From Pseudomonadota bacterium (lineage in GTDB: Bacteria; Pseudomonadota; Gammaproteobacteria; Steroidobacterales; Steroidobacteraceae), in NCBI GenBank assembly GCA_023423065.1, contig JAFAGC010000004.1, positions 1 to 52,743 of the forward strand: a stretch of DNA of 52,743 nucleotides. Reading direction: 5' to 3'. The notes beneath the pieces are model-generated. The model did no database searches and was not told where the DNA came from. It saw only the letters and a list, made by a program, of their open reading frames with translations. Shown one piece after another: positions 44,862 through 52,501 of this stretch (the stretch's first letter is position 1; the number at the start of each line of letters is the position of its first letter). A program made the position numbers and the translations under genes.

Positions 44862-44891
44862 GGGCCCGCGATCCGGGAGGATCGCGGGCCC
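44862..44891. terminator. Strong bidirectional hairpin between ptp and rne
   Basis: GGGCCCGCGATCC (44862-44874), loop GGGA, GGATCGCGGGCCC (44879-44891): a perfect 13-bp stem immediately after the ptp stop and 22 bp before the convergent rne stop. There is no clear T-run, but placement between converging genes supports a terminator or mRNA 3' end protector for both. Confidence 0.7.
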
Positions 44892-44913
44892 CGGTAAGGG
44901 CTTCGTCTACTAA

Positions 44914-47505
44914 CTATTCGTCGCGGCGGGTCGAGCCGTCGCTGGGGCCGCTCGACCAGACCACGTAGGGCTTGGGCGCCGGCGGGGGCGGCAGGTCGAG
45001 AGGCGCCTGGGTGCCCTCATTGCGCGATTCACGCACGGGCTCGGCACGCTCGGCCGGTTCACGCGGCGCCTGCTCCCGGGGAGGAGCCTGCTCGCGTTGT
45101 GCCGCCTCTTCGCGCGGTTCGCCGCCCGGCGAGTGACCGCCATTGCTTTGCTGGGCATGGAACGCACGCTCCTCGGGCGACGCCTCGCGGGCGCCTGAAA
45201 ATTCTCCCTCGTGCGGTTCGCCGCCAAACTGGCCTGACGTACCGCCTTCGCGGTTGCGCCCGCCACGACGTCCACGGCGCCGGCCACGGCGACCACGGCC
45301 TTCGCGGGCGCCGCCTTCCTGCGCGGGTCCGTTTCCGGACTGGGCGGCATCTTCGTTAGCGCTCGCGGCAGGGCTGGCGGCGGCGGCGACGGCCGCCGCT
45401 GCGGCCGGCTGCGCTTCCCGCTCGCGCTCGCGCTGACGATTGCGTTCACGCTGCTTTTCCCGCTCGGCCTCACGGTGCGCGTCGCGCTCGCGGTTCTGTT
45501 CGCGCCCGCCCTGGGCGGCTTCGCGGGCGTGTTCCTTGTGCCCACCGTCGCGATCGCGATGGCGATTGCGGTCTCCATCGCGTCCGGCCTCCTTGTCGCG
45601 GCGGCCGTCGCGGTCGCGGTCGCGATCCTTGTCGCGGTGCCGGCCGTGCGCGTTGCGCTCGCGGCCACGGTCACGATCTCCGTGACGGTGACGGTCGCGA
45701 TCGCGATCGCGGTCGCGTTCGCGATGATCGCGGCGGCCGCCTTCGCGCGCGGGTTTGCTCTCGACCGCGCCTTCGGGCGACTTGCCGGTGAATAGATAGA
45801 TCAGCCGGTCCCAGAACCCGAGGCCGGCGGGCGGTGCGACCGACTTGGCGGCCTGTGCCTGCGGCGCGGGGGTGGGAACGTGCACGATGACGGGCGCCGC
45901 CGTTGCCGGCGCGGTCGGCACGACCGCCGCGGGCTCGAGCTGCGGCTTTTCCTGCTTCGTGCCGGAAGGATCGGCCACCGCCGGACGCTCCGGCATCTTG
46001 TAGCTCAGCGTCTTGTTCTCGGGCAGATCGACCTCGTCGGTGCGTACGCGCTTGATCGAGTACTCCGGCGTCTGGATGTACTGGTTCGGCACGATCAGCA
46101 GCTCGACCTCGCTCTTGTCCTCGAGCGTGCGCAGCCACTCGCGCTTTTCGTTGATCAGGTAGGTGGCCACTTCCACCGGGACCTGGGCAACGACCTGCGC
46201 GGTCTTGTCCTTGCGGGCTTCCTCGCCGATGAGGCGCAGGATCGCGAGCGCCATGGACTCGACCGAACGGATGCTGCCGATGCCGGTGCATCGCGGGCAG
46301 ACCAGGTGGCTGGAATCGCTCAGGCTGGGGCGCAGGCGCTGCCGGGACATCTCCAGCAGGCCGAAACGTGACAGGCGGCCGATCTGGATACGCGCGCGGT
46401 CCATCTTCACCGCGTCGCGCAGCCGGTCTTCGACATCGCGCTGGTTCTTGGACGACTCCATGTCGATGAAGTCGATGACGATCAGGCCGCCGATGTCGCG
46501 GATGCGCAGCTGGCGCGCGATCTCGTCCGCGGCTTCGAGGTTGGTGTTGGTCGCCGTGGTCTCGATGTCCGAACCGCGCGTGGCGCGCGCGGAGTTGATG
46601 TCGATCGACACCAGCGCTTCGGTGTAGTTGATGACGAGCGAACCACCCGAGGGCAGCTCGACCTTCTGCGCGTAGGCGGACTCGATCTGGCTCTCGATCT
46701 GGAAACGCGTGAACAGCGGAATGTCGTCGGTGTAGCGCTTGAGCTTCTTCTGCGCTTCCGGCGGCATGAACCGGGTCATGTACTCCTGAGCGGTCGCGAA
46801 GGTGGCGTCGTCGTCGACCAGCACCTCGCCGATGTCGTCGGCGAGATAGTCACGCAGCGCGCGGGTCACCGCGTCGCTTTCGCGATACACGAGATAGGGG
46901 GCGGGGCGGTCCTTGGTGGCCGCGTCGATCTGTTCCCACTGGCCCTTGAGGTTGTCGAGGTCCCACTGCAGCTCCTGGACCGCCCGGCCGACGCCGGCGG
47001 TGCGCACGATGGCGCCCATGCCGTCGGGGATCACGAGATCATCCATGACCTGACGCATCTGGTCGCGGTCTTCACCCTCGATGCGGCGCGACACGCCGCC
47101 GGCGCGGGGGTTGTTCGGCATCAGAACCAGGAAGCGGCCGGCGAGGGAGATGAACGTGGTGAGGGCCGCGCCCTTGTTGCCGCGCTCTTCTTTCTCGACC
47201 TGGACGATGACTTCCTGGCCTTCGGAGAGCAGGTCGCGCATGTTGCCGCGCCCACTGTCCGCGCCCTTGCGGAAGTATTCCTTGGAAATTTCCTTGAGCG
47301 GCAGGAAGCCGTGACGTTCCGAACCGTAGTCGACGAAACACGCTTCGAGCGAGGGCTCGATGCGCGAAATCCGACCTTTGTAGATGTTGGCTTTCTTCTG
47401 TTCCTTGGAAGGTATCTCGATGGAAAGATCGAACAGCTTCTGACCATCAACCAGTGCTACGCGCAACTCCTCTTGCTGAGTTGCATTGACGAGCATTCTC
47501 TTCAT
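44914..47505 (-). CDS. rne: Ribonuclease E
   Basis: The 863-residue protein has an S1 domain (about residues 36-120), catalytic Asp302 (SIDINSARATRG) and Asp345 (LIVIDFIDM), and the Zn-link CPRC (Cys403, Cys406). These positions are one off E. coli. The C-terminal half includes an amphipathic membrane-binding-like segment (LGFWDRLIYLFTG, 562-574), a 109-residue mixed-charge tract of Arg with Asp, Glu and His (591-699), a GRRGRRRGRRGGRNR Arg-rich RNA-binding stretch, and a conserved-looking end (KPYVVWSS). It initiates mRNA decay and processes rRNA/tRNA. It diverges from rluC behind a long leader. Confidence 0.96.
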   Translation of the reverse strand: MKRMLVNATQQEELRVALVDGQKLFDLSIEIPSKEQKKANIYKGRISRIEPSLEACFVDYGSERHGFLPLKEISKEYFRKGADSGRGNMRDLLSEGQEVIVQVEKEERGNKGAALTTFISLAGRFLVLMPNNPRAGGVSRRIEGEDRDQMRQVMDDLVIPDGMGAIVRTAGVGRAVQELQWDLDNLKGQWEQIDAATKDRPAPYLVYRESDAVTRALRDYLADDIGEVLVDDDATFATAQEYMTRFMPPEAQKKLKRYTDDIPLFTRFQIESQIESAYAQKVELPSGGSLVINYTEALVSIDINSARATRGSDIETTATNTNLEAADEIARQLRIRDIGGLIVIDFIDMESSKNQRDVEDRLRDAVKMDRARIQIGRLSRFGLLEMSRQRLRPSLSDSSHLVCPRCTGIGSIRSVESMALAILRLIGEEARKDKTAQVVAQVPVEVATYLINEKREWLRTLEDKSEVELLIVPNQYIQTPEYSIKRVRTDEVDLPENKTLSYKMPERPAVADPSGTKQEKPQLEPAAVVPTAPATAAPVIVHVPTPAPQAQAAKSVAPPAGLGFWDRLIYLFTGKSPEGAVESKPAREGGRRDHRERDRDRDRDRHRHGDRDRGRERNAHGRHRDKDRDRDRDGRRDKEAGRDGDRNRHRDRDGGHKEHAREAAQGGREQNRERDAHREAEREKQRERNRQREREREAQPAAAAAVAAAASPAASANEDAAQSGNGPAQEGGAREGRGRRGRRRGRRGGRNREGGTSGQFGGEPHEGEFSGAREASPEERAFHAQQSNGGHSPGGEPREEAAQREQAPPREQAPREPAERAEPVRESRNEGTQAPLDLPPPPAPKPYVVWSSGPSDGSTRRDE

Positions 47506-47874
47506 TTGAATTGGACCCTAAATGTCTGTGGGCCAACTCGAATCGAACGGCGGGTATCCTTTCGGACGTCAATGCGAACGACCGCGCTACGCGGAGTGCA
47601 TGGACGCAAGGCCAAAGATTGTGGGGTGGCGTGTTTTGCACGTTTAATGTCCGTCCCGAGGTGGGGCGGAGCGCCAAAACCCTTTGGGCTACTTCACCGA
47701 CGCCGCGCACGATGTGTCTTTTGGACTTCCCATCTGCTGCGCGAGATTCACAGTCGGCCTTCGAGCGATGGCCCCCTCAGCGAGGACCAACTAACATGCG
47801 ACGCGCGTTCGAATTTGCGACCGGCTGCGCCGCGGCATTGCGTCGTCACACTCGAGCGATCGGGGACGACGACG
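47506..47874 (-). promoter_or_regulatory. Long 5' leader of rne (predicted ~369 nt)
   Basis: This gap of about 395 bp between rne and rluC holds no convincing gene and is less GC-rich than its neighbours. From the predicted start near 47874 the rne leader would be about 369 nt, matching the ~361-nt E. coli rne leader that mediates RNase E autoregulation. ORFs in this region on both strands lack family features. I could not confirm the conserved hairpins by eye. Confidence 0.45.
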
Positions 47875-47880
47875 GCGTGC

Positions 47881-47910
47881 ATCATATCCCGGGACCTTTA
47901 GTGAAAACAA
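47881..47910 (-). promoter_or_regulatory. Probable rne promoter
   Basis: On the minus strand TTGTTT (47910-47905), 18 bp, TATGAT (47886-47881). It is the best sigma-70 match in the rne-rluC gap and overlaps the proposed GTG start of rluC. Confidence 0.5.
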
Positions 47911-48929
47911 GACGTTACGAATCCCCCGATGCACACGATGCGCGGCGCCAACAAACTGTTGCCGCCGGCGCGGATTCCGCCCCGAGCGTGAGGCAGATGC
48001 CCGTGGACGAGCGCGGCGTGGGTCAGCGTCTCGACAACTTCCTCGGCCGGGTCCTCGGCGACGTTCCGAAGAGCCATGTTTTCCGCGTGATCCGCAAGGG
48101 CGAGGTGCGCGTGAACGGCAAGCGCGCCAAACCCGAGACGCGGTTGCAGGCAGGCGACATCGTGCGCGTGCCTCCGGTGCGTACCGGGGCAGCCGCCCCG
48201 CCGCGGCGCGCGCCCGGCAGGATGGTCGACGAGATCACGAGCTCGATCGTGCACGAGGATCCGCGCCTGCTCGTGATCGACAAGCCGGCGGGCGTCGCCG
48301 TGCATGGTGGCAGCGGGGTCAGCTTCGGGGTCATCGAGGCGCTGCGCGCCGCGCGGCCCGATGAAACCCTCGAACTCGTGCATCGCATCGACCGCGATAC
48401 CAGCGGCCTGCTGCTGGTATCGCGCAAACCGGCCGCGCTGCGGACGCTGCACGCGCTGATGCGCGAAGGGCAGGTGGAGAAGAAATACCTCGCGCTCGTG
48501 AAGGGCAAATGGGAGCTGGGAAAGAAGCGCATCGACGTGCCGCTGCGCACGGACATCCGCGTCGGCGGCGAGCGCACCGTGAAGGCCCACGCGTCCGGGA
48601 AGGAGGCGGTCAGTCATTTCGCGCCGGTGCAGTTCTTCGGCAAACGCGCCACGCTCGTCGAGGTTGCGCTCGAGACCGGTCGCACGCACCAGATCCGCGT
48701 GCATGCCGCGCACGCGGGTTACCCGCTCGCGGGCGACGAGAAATACGGCGACGAGCCGTTCAATGAAAGCATGAAGGCCGCGGGACTCGATCGCATGTTC
48801 CTGCACGCGTCGCAGGTCAGCTTCGTGTGGCCGGATACGGGCATGGAATTCAGCGCGAGCGCGCCGCTGCCGCCGGACCTCGCGAAGGTCATCGACTCAC
48901 TGAACACGGTAGTTAGTAAGCGCGGATGA
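47901..48929 (+). CDS. rluC: 23S rRNA pseudouridine synthase RluC
   Basis: The 342-residue enzyme has an S4-like domain (GQRLDNFLGRVLGDVPKSHVFRVIRKGEVRVNGKR) and the catalytic domain with HRIDRDTSGLLLV (catalytic Asp) and ETGRTHQIRVHAAHAGYPLAGDEKYG. It makes pseudouridines in 23S rRNA helices (positions 955/2504/2580 in E. coli). The divergent rne-rluC pairing is classic. GTG at 47901 gives MKTRRYE..., reminiscent of the E. coli MKT start. ATG at 47997 is the alternative and would free the rne promoter from coding sequence. The frame upstream to 47511 is spurious. Confidence 0.93.
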   Translation: MKTRRYESPDAHDARRQQTVAAGADSAPSVRQMPVDERGVGQRLDNFLGRVLGDVPKSHVFRVIRKGEVRVNGKRAKPETRLQAGDIVRVPPVRTGAAAPPRRAPGRMVDEITSSIVHEDPRLLVIDKPAGVAVHGGSGVSFGVIEALRAARPDETLELVHRIDRDTSGLLLVSRKPAALRTLHALMREGQVEKKYLALVKGKWELGKKRIDVPLRTDIRVGGERTVKAHASGKEAVSHFAPVQFFGKRATLVEVALETGRTHQIRVHAAHAGYPLAGDEKYGDEPFNESMKAAGLDRMFLHASQVSFVWPDTGMEFSASAPLPPDLAKVIDSLNTVVSKRG

Positions 48930-48936
48930 TCACGGG

Positions 48937-48955
48937 CGCCCCCGCTTCGGGGGCG
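48937..48955. terminator. Hairpin between rluC and maf stops
   Basis: CGCCCCCG (48937-48944), loop CTT, CGGGGGCG (48948-48955): an 8-bp perfect GC stem between converging genes rluC (stop 48929) and maf (stop 48986). No long T-run on either strand; a second small GCGC-TT-GCGC hairpin lies just after it. Confidence 0.55.
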
Positions 48956-48985
48956 TGAAGAGTCGCGCTTGCGCGTCAGAATGCC

Positions 48986-49573
48986 TTACGGGACGTGATA
49001 GCCGACTGCCCGGAGTGCTCCGGCCAGCCAGATGAGAGGCAGGCCCACGATGGCGGTCGGGTCTTCCGTGTCGATGCGTTCGAACAGCGTGATGCCGAGC
49101 GCTTCGGCCTTGAAGCCGCCGGCACAGTCGAACGGTTTCTCGCGCTCGATGTAACGGTCGATCTCCGCTTCCGACAGCGGCCGCAGTTTCACCGCGGTGG
49201 TGTCGACGTGCGAGAGCTTCACGCCGGTCGCGATGCAACGCACGGTGCAGGCCGTGTAGAACTCGGCGGTCGAACCCGACAGCAGCTTGAGTTGTTCGCG
49301 GCAGTTGGCCGCGTTGCCCGGCTTGCTGAGGATCGTGGTGCTCGTCGCCGGCACCTGGTCTCCGCCGATCACGATCGCATCCGGGAAACGGGTCGCCACG
49401 GCCTCGGCCTTGACCTCCGCAAGCCGGAAGGCGCGGCCGCGCGGCGATTCGCCGCGGACTTCGCCCTCGTCGACCTCCGGATTGACGGTCTTGAATTCGA
49501 GCCCGAAGCGCTGCAGCAGCGCGGCCCGGTACCGGGAAGTGGAGGCAAGGATCAGGGTGCGCGCAGGCGCCAT
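48986..49573 (-). CDS. maf: Maf/YceF-family nucleoside triphosphate pyrophosphatase
   Basis: The 195-residue enzyme begins MAPARTLILASTSRYRAALLQRFGL, followed by the catalytic AIVIGGDQV and the YceF-type region DKYI/EKPFDCAGGFKAEALG. Maf proteins of the YceF group hydrolyse m7GTP and prevent incorporation of modified nucleotides. The ATG at 49573 has GGAG five bases upstream; an ATG at 49591 would add six residues. It is divergent from yceD-rpmF-plsX-fabH, its usual neighbour; sppA, found here in Pseudomonas, is absent. Confidence 0.93.
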   Translation of the reverse strand: MAPARTLILASTSRYRAALLQRFGLEFKTVNPEVDEGEVRGESPRGRAFRLAEVKAEAVATRFPDAIVIGGDQVPATSTTILSKPGNAANCREQLKLLSGSTAEFYTACTVRCIATGVKLSHVDTTAVKLRPLSEAEIDRYIEREKPFDCAGGFKAEALGITLFERIDTEDPTAIVGLPLIWLAGALRAVGYHVP

Positions 49574-49636
49574 GGGGGCTCCATCGGACATGGGGAATCA
49601 ATCGCGTAAAAACAAAGGCTTAGAGTTAATCTTGTT

Positions 49637-49665
49637 TTGACTTGGGGGGACTCGGTCCCTATCAT
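49637..49665 (+). promoter_or_regulatory. Sigma-70 promoter of the yceD-rpmF-plsX-fabH operon
   Basis: TTGACT (49637-49642), exactly 17 bp, TATCAT (49660-49665). The -10 box ends nine bases before the yceD ATG, so the transcript would begin about three bases before or at the start codon, without room for a Shine-Dalgarno sequence. Confidence 0.7.
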
Positions 49666-49674
49666 ACGCGCCCC

Positions 49675-50208
49675 ATGTCACTGGGCTGGTCTCGGCGCGC
49701 TCCCGTCGACACGTTGGCAGGCACCGAAGCGAAGGTCGACTTCACGATCCCGCTCGAAGAGCTGCCCCGGGTTGCCCGCGAGCTTGCGAGTCTCGAAGGT
49801 ACGGCGACAGGCACGGTCCGATTCTCCCGCCAGATGGGCAGGGCGGTCGCGGATCTGCAGGTGAGCGCGCGGCCCCAGGTGGTTTGTCAGCGCTGCATGC
49901 AGCCGATGCGCTGGCCGGTCGACGTGAAGTCTCGCATCGCGCTGGTCGGCGATTACGACTCGGCCGATCGCGTGCCGGATGGGCTGGAAGTTTTTATGGT
50001 CGAGGCCGATAGCGTCAGCGTTCGCGATCTCGTCGACGAGGAAGTTTTGCTCGCGCTGCCGCACTTGGCGCGGCACGAAGAAGGCACCGAATGCGCCGGC
50101 CGCAAGGTCGAGCTACCCGGTGAGCAGAGCTCGCCGGCGGACGCGGAATCGGACTCGGATGTTCAGAAACCGTTTGCACAGTTGGGCGAACTGTTGAAAC
50201 GCAAGTAA
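49675..50208 (+). CDS. yceD: YceD/DUF177 family protein (23S rRNA accumulation protein)
   Basis: The 177-residue protein has the DUF177 pattern VVCQRCMQPMRWPVD (CxxC) in the middle, VRDLVDEEVLLALPHLARHE, a second Cys near residue 142, and an acidic segment before the end KPFAQLGELLKRK. YceD lies before rpmF in most bacteria and influences 23S rRNA levels. The ATG at 49675 lies at the expected transcription start, so the message may be leaderless; no ribosome-binding site is visible. An in-frame TTG at 49642 falls inside the promoter. Confidence 0.93.
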   Translation: MSLGWSRRAPVDTLAGTEAKVDFTIPLEELPRVARELASLEGTATGTVRFSRQMGRAVADLQVSARPQVVCQRCMQPMRWPVDVKSRIALVGDYDSADRVPDGLEVFMVEADSVSVRDLVDEEVLLALPHLARHEEGTECAGRKVELPGEQSSPADAESDSDVQKPFAQLGELLKRK

Positions 50209-50232
50209 GTAGTCGCCCCAGAGGATTGGTAC

Positions 50233-50427
50233 ATGCCCGTTCAGAAAAGTCGTAAAACGCCGTCCAAGCGCGGCATGCATCGTTCGCACGACGCGTTGTC
50301 CAAGCCGGCCCTGTCCGTCGATCCGCAGTCGGGCGAGACCCACCTGCGCCATCGCATTACTCCGGACGGTTTCTATCGCGGCAAGCGCGTCATCGAAAAA
50401 CCGGCCGAAGTCGAAACCGAAGAATAG
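50233..50427 (+). CDS. rpmF: 50S ribosomal protein L32
   Basis: The 64-residue protein reads MPVQKSRKTPSKRGMHRSHDAL in pattern, with HLRHRITPDGFYRGKRVI and a short acidic tail. This is the zinc-free (no CxxC) L32 form, as in E. coli. GAGG lies 9 bases upstream of the ATG. Its stop codon is embedded in a stem-loop that reaches to the plsX start. Confidence 0.97.
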   Translation: MPVQKSRKTPSKRGMHRSHDALSKPALSVDPQSGETHLRHRITPDGFYRGKRVIEKPAEVETEE

Positions 50428-50465
50428 TTACTGCCTGCGGGCCCCTGAGGGTCCGCGCAAGTAAC
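50427..50465 (+). promoter_or_regulatory. Two-part stem-loop filling the rpmF-plsX junction
   Basis: The outer stem is GTTACT (50427-50432) with AGTAAC (50460-50465). The inner stem is TGCGGGCCC (50436-50444) with GGGTCCGCG (50449-50457) around the loop CTGA, with two G-U pairs. It starts at the last base of the rpmF stop and ends two bases before the plsX ATG, so folding would cover the plsX ribosome-binding region. It could also be an attenuator or processing site; there is no T-run. Confidence 0.6.
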
Positions 50466-50467
50466 GC

Positions 50468-51481
50468 ATGGCGTCCATCGCCGTCGATGTGATGAGTGGC
50501 GACAGCGGTGCGCCGGAGTGTCTGCCCGGCGCGCTGCGCGCGCTCGTCGACGATTCCTCCCTCGAGTTGATCCTCGTGGGTGATCCCGCCGTCATCGAAC
50601 CTGCGCTCGCGAGTGCGCCGGCCGGCGTGCGTGCGCGCGCGGTCGCGCATCCCGCCGCGAGCGTCGTCGGGATGTCGGAGCATCCGCGCGAGGCGATCCG
50701 CCGCCGCAAGGATTCGTCGATGCGCATCGCGATCGACCTCGTGAAGGAAGGGCGGGCCGGGGGCATGGTCAGTGCCGGCAATACCGGCGCGCTGACCGCG
50801 ATGGCGCACTTCGTCCTCAAGACCGTCGGTCCCGTCGAGCGCGCGCCGATCATGTCGTCGGTGCCCGCGCGCAACGGGCGGCACACGCACATCCTCGATC
50901 TCGGTGCGAATTCGAAGGCGTCCGCGCTGCAGCTCGCGCAGTTCGCCACGATGGGTTCGATCGTGGCACGCGACGTGTACGGCATCGCGAATCCGCGCGT
51001 GGGCCTGCTCAACATCGGGGAAGAGGAATCCAAGGGTCACGAGATCGTGCAGGAAGCTCACGAGCTCATTCGTGCGTCGAGCATCAACTACGTGGGATTC
51101 GTCGAGGGTCACGACATCTTCGACGAGAAGGTGGACGTCGTGGTCACGGACGGCTTCACGGGCAACGTCGCGCTCAAGACGATGGAAGGACTGGCCAAGC
51201 TCATCGTCGAGCAGATGCGCACGGAGTTCTCGCGCGGTCTCGCGAGCAAGTTGTCGGGTTTGCTAGCCCGTCCGGTCCTGCGCCGCGTGGGCGAGAAGCT
51301 CGATCCACGCCGCTACAACGGCGCATGCATGGTGGGACTCACGGGTGTCGTGGTAAAAAGCCACGGCAGCGCGGACCGCGTGGCATTTGCCCAGGCGATC
51401 GCGACGGCCGCGACGGCGATGCGGCGGGGACTGCCGACGGCCATCGCCAATGCCCTGGTCGACGACCAGGCGAACAAATAG
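50468..51481 (+). CDS. plsX: Phosphate acyltransferase PlsX
   Basis: The 337-residue protein has IAVDVMSGDSGAPE at the N-terminus, AGGMVSAGNTGALTAMA, NIGEEESKGHE and VVVTDGFTGNVALKTMEG, all typical of PlsX. It converts acyl-ACP to acyl-phosphate for phospholipid synthesis. Compared with E. coli (DAMGGDxGP) the first motif reads DVMSGDSGAP. The usual rpmF-plsX-fabH order is kept. Confidence 0.97.
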   Translation: MASIAVDVMSGDSGAPECLPGALRALVDDSSLELILVGDPAVIEPALASAPAGVRARAVAHPAASVVGMSEHPREAIRRRKDSSMRIAIDLVKEGRAGGMVSAGNTGALTAMAHFVLKTVGPVERAPIMSSVPARNGRHTHILDLGANSKASALQLAQFATMGSIVARDVYGIANPRVGLLNIGEEESKGHEIVQEAHELIRASSINYVGFVEGHDIFDEKVDVVVTDGFTGNVALKTMEGLAKLIVEQMRTEFSRGLASKLSGLLARPVLRRVGEKLDPRRYNGACMVGLTGVVVKSHGSADRVAFAQAIATAATAMRRGLPTAIANALVDDQANK

Positions 51482-51498
51482 AGAGACGAAGGCAAAAC

Positions 51499-52473
51499 AT
51501 GTACTCACGCATCGCCGGCACGGGTTCCTATCTGCCGGAGCAGGTCGTCACGAACTTCGATCTCGAGAAGAAGATGGATACCACCGACGAGTGGATCCGC
51601 ACCCGCACGGGCATCGAGCGCCGCCACATCGCGGCGCCGGGTCAAACTACCGTAGACCTGGCGGAGATCGCCGCGCGCCGCGCGATCGAAGCCGCCGGCG
51701 TCACGCCCGCGGAGATCGACTTCATCGTGTTCGGCACCACGACGCCGGATCTCGTGTTCCCGAACTGCGCGGTGCTGCTGCAGGAGCGCCTGGGCGCGCG
51801 CGGCTGCCCGGCGTTCTCGGTGGAGACGGCCTGCAGTGGATTCATCTACGCGCTATCGATCGCCGACAAGTTCATCAAGGTGGGCGAGGCCAAGTGCGCG
51901 CTGGTGATCGGCGCGGAGACGCTTTCGCGCATCACCAACTGGAACGATCGCAGCACCGCGGTGCTGTTCGCCGACGGCGCCGGCGCGGTCGTGCTCAAGC
52001 CCTCGGCCGAGCCGGGCCTCATGAGCACGCACCTGCACGCGGACGGCGGTTACAAGGACCTGCTGTACGTCGAGAGCGGCGTGTCGAAGGGGTTCAAGGT
52101 GGATCCCGCGACGAACCAGGTCGACATCGGGATCAAGATGGCGGGCAGTGAGGTTTTCAAGGTCGCCGTCCAGAAGCTCGGCGGCGCGGTCGACGAGGCG
52201 CTCGCGGCCAATGGACTCGAGAAGTCCGCGGTCGACTGGCTGATCCCGCACCAGGCGAACATCCGCATCATCGGCGCGATGGCCAAGCGGCTCGAACTGC
52301 CGATGGAGCGGGTGATCGTCACCGTGCAGGACCACGGCAACACGTCCGCGGCCTCCGTGCCACTGGCGCTCGACATCGGCGTGCGCGACGGCCGCGTGAA
52401 GCGCGGCCACCTGCTGCTGCTCGAAGCCTTCGGCGGCGGCTTTACGTGGGGCTCCGCGCTGGTCAGGTATTAA
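51499..52473 (+). CDS. fabH: 3-oxoacyl-[ACP] synthase III (KAS III)
   Basis: The 324-residue condensing enzyme has catalytic Cys112 (ETACSGFIYAL), His251 (WLIPHQANIRI) and Asn281 (HGNTSAAS), matching the E. coli numbering for Cys112. It starts fatty-acid synthesis by condensing an acyl-CoA with malonyl-ACP. It is followed by a terminator and a convergent gene, so fabD/fabG/acpP are not next to it here. Confidence 0.97.
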   Translation: MYSRIAGTGSYLPEQVVTNFDLEKKMDTTDEWIRTRTGIERRHIAAPGQTTVDLAEIAARRAIEAAGVTPAEIDFIVFGTTTPDLVFPNCAVLLQERLGARGCPAFSVETACSGFIYALSIADKFIKVGEAKCALVIGAETLSRITNWNDRSTAVLFADGAGAVVLKPSAEPGLMSTHLHADGGYKDLLYVESGVSKGFKVDPATNQVDIGIKMAGSEVFKVAVQKLGGAVDEALAANGLEKSAVDWLIPHQANIRIIGAMAKRLELPMERVIVTVQDHGNTSAASVPLALDIGVRDGRVKRGHLLLLEAFGGGFTWGSALVRY

Positions 52474-52476
52474 TGA

Positions 52477-52501
52477 ATGGGGGGCAGCCCCCATGCTTTT
52501 A
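52477..52501 (+). terminator. Rho-independent terminator of the plsX-fabH operon
   Basis: ATGGGGG (52477-52483), loop GCAG, CCCCCAT (52488-52494), then GCTTTTA. The stem plus short T-run lies four bases after the fabH stop and overlaps the stop region of the convergent gene. Confidence 0.75.

Noticed and set aside
45400..45760. Repetitive GATCGC/CGATCG-rich DNA resembling a repeat array or CRISPR-like tract
   Set aside because: There are no regular repeats and spacers. It is the codon-level consequence of the Arg/Asp-rich tract in RNase E.
47511..47900. Upstream extension of rluC as a 472-residue protein, and the minus-strand ORF at 47447-47710
   Set aside because: Neither resembles RluC or any family. 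The region is better explained as the rne leader and divergent promoter region.
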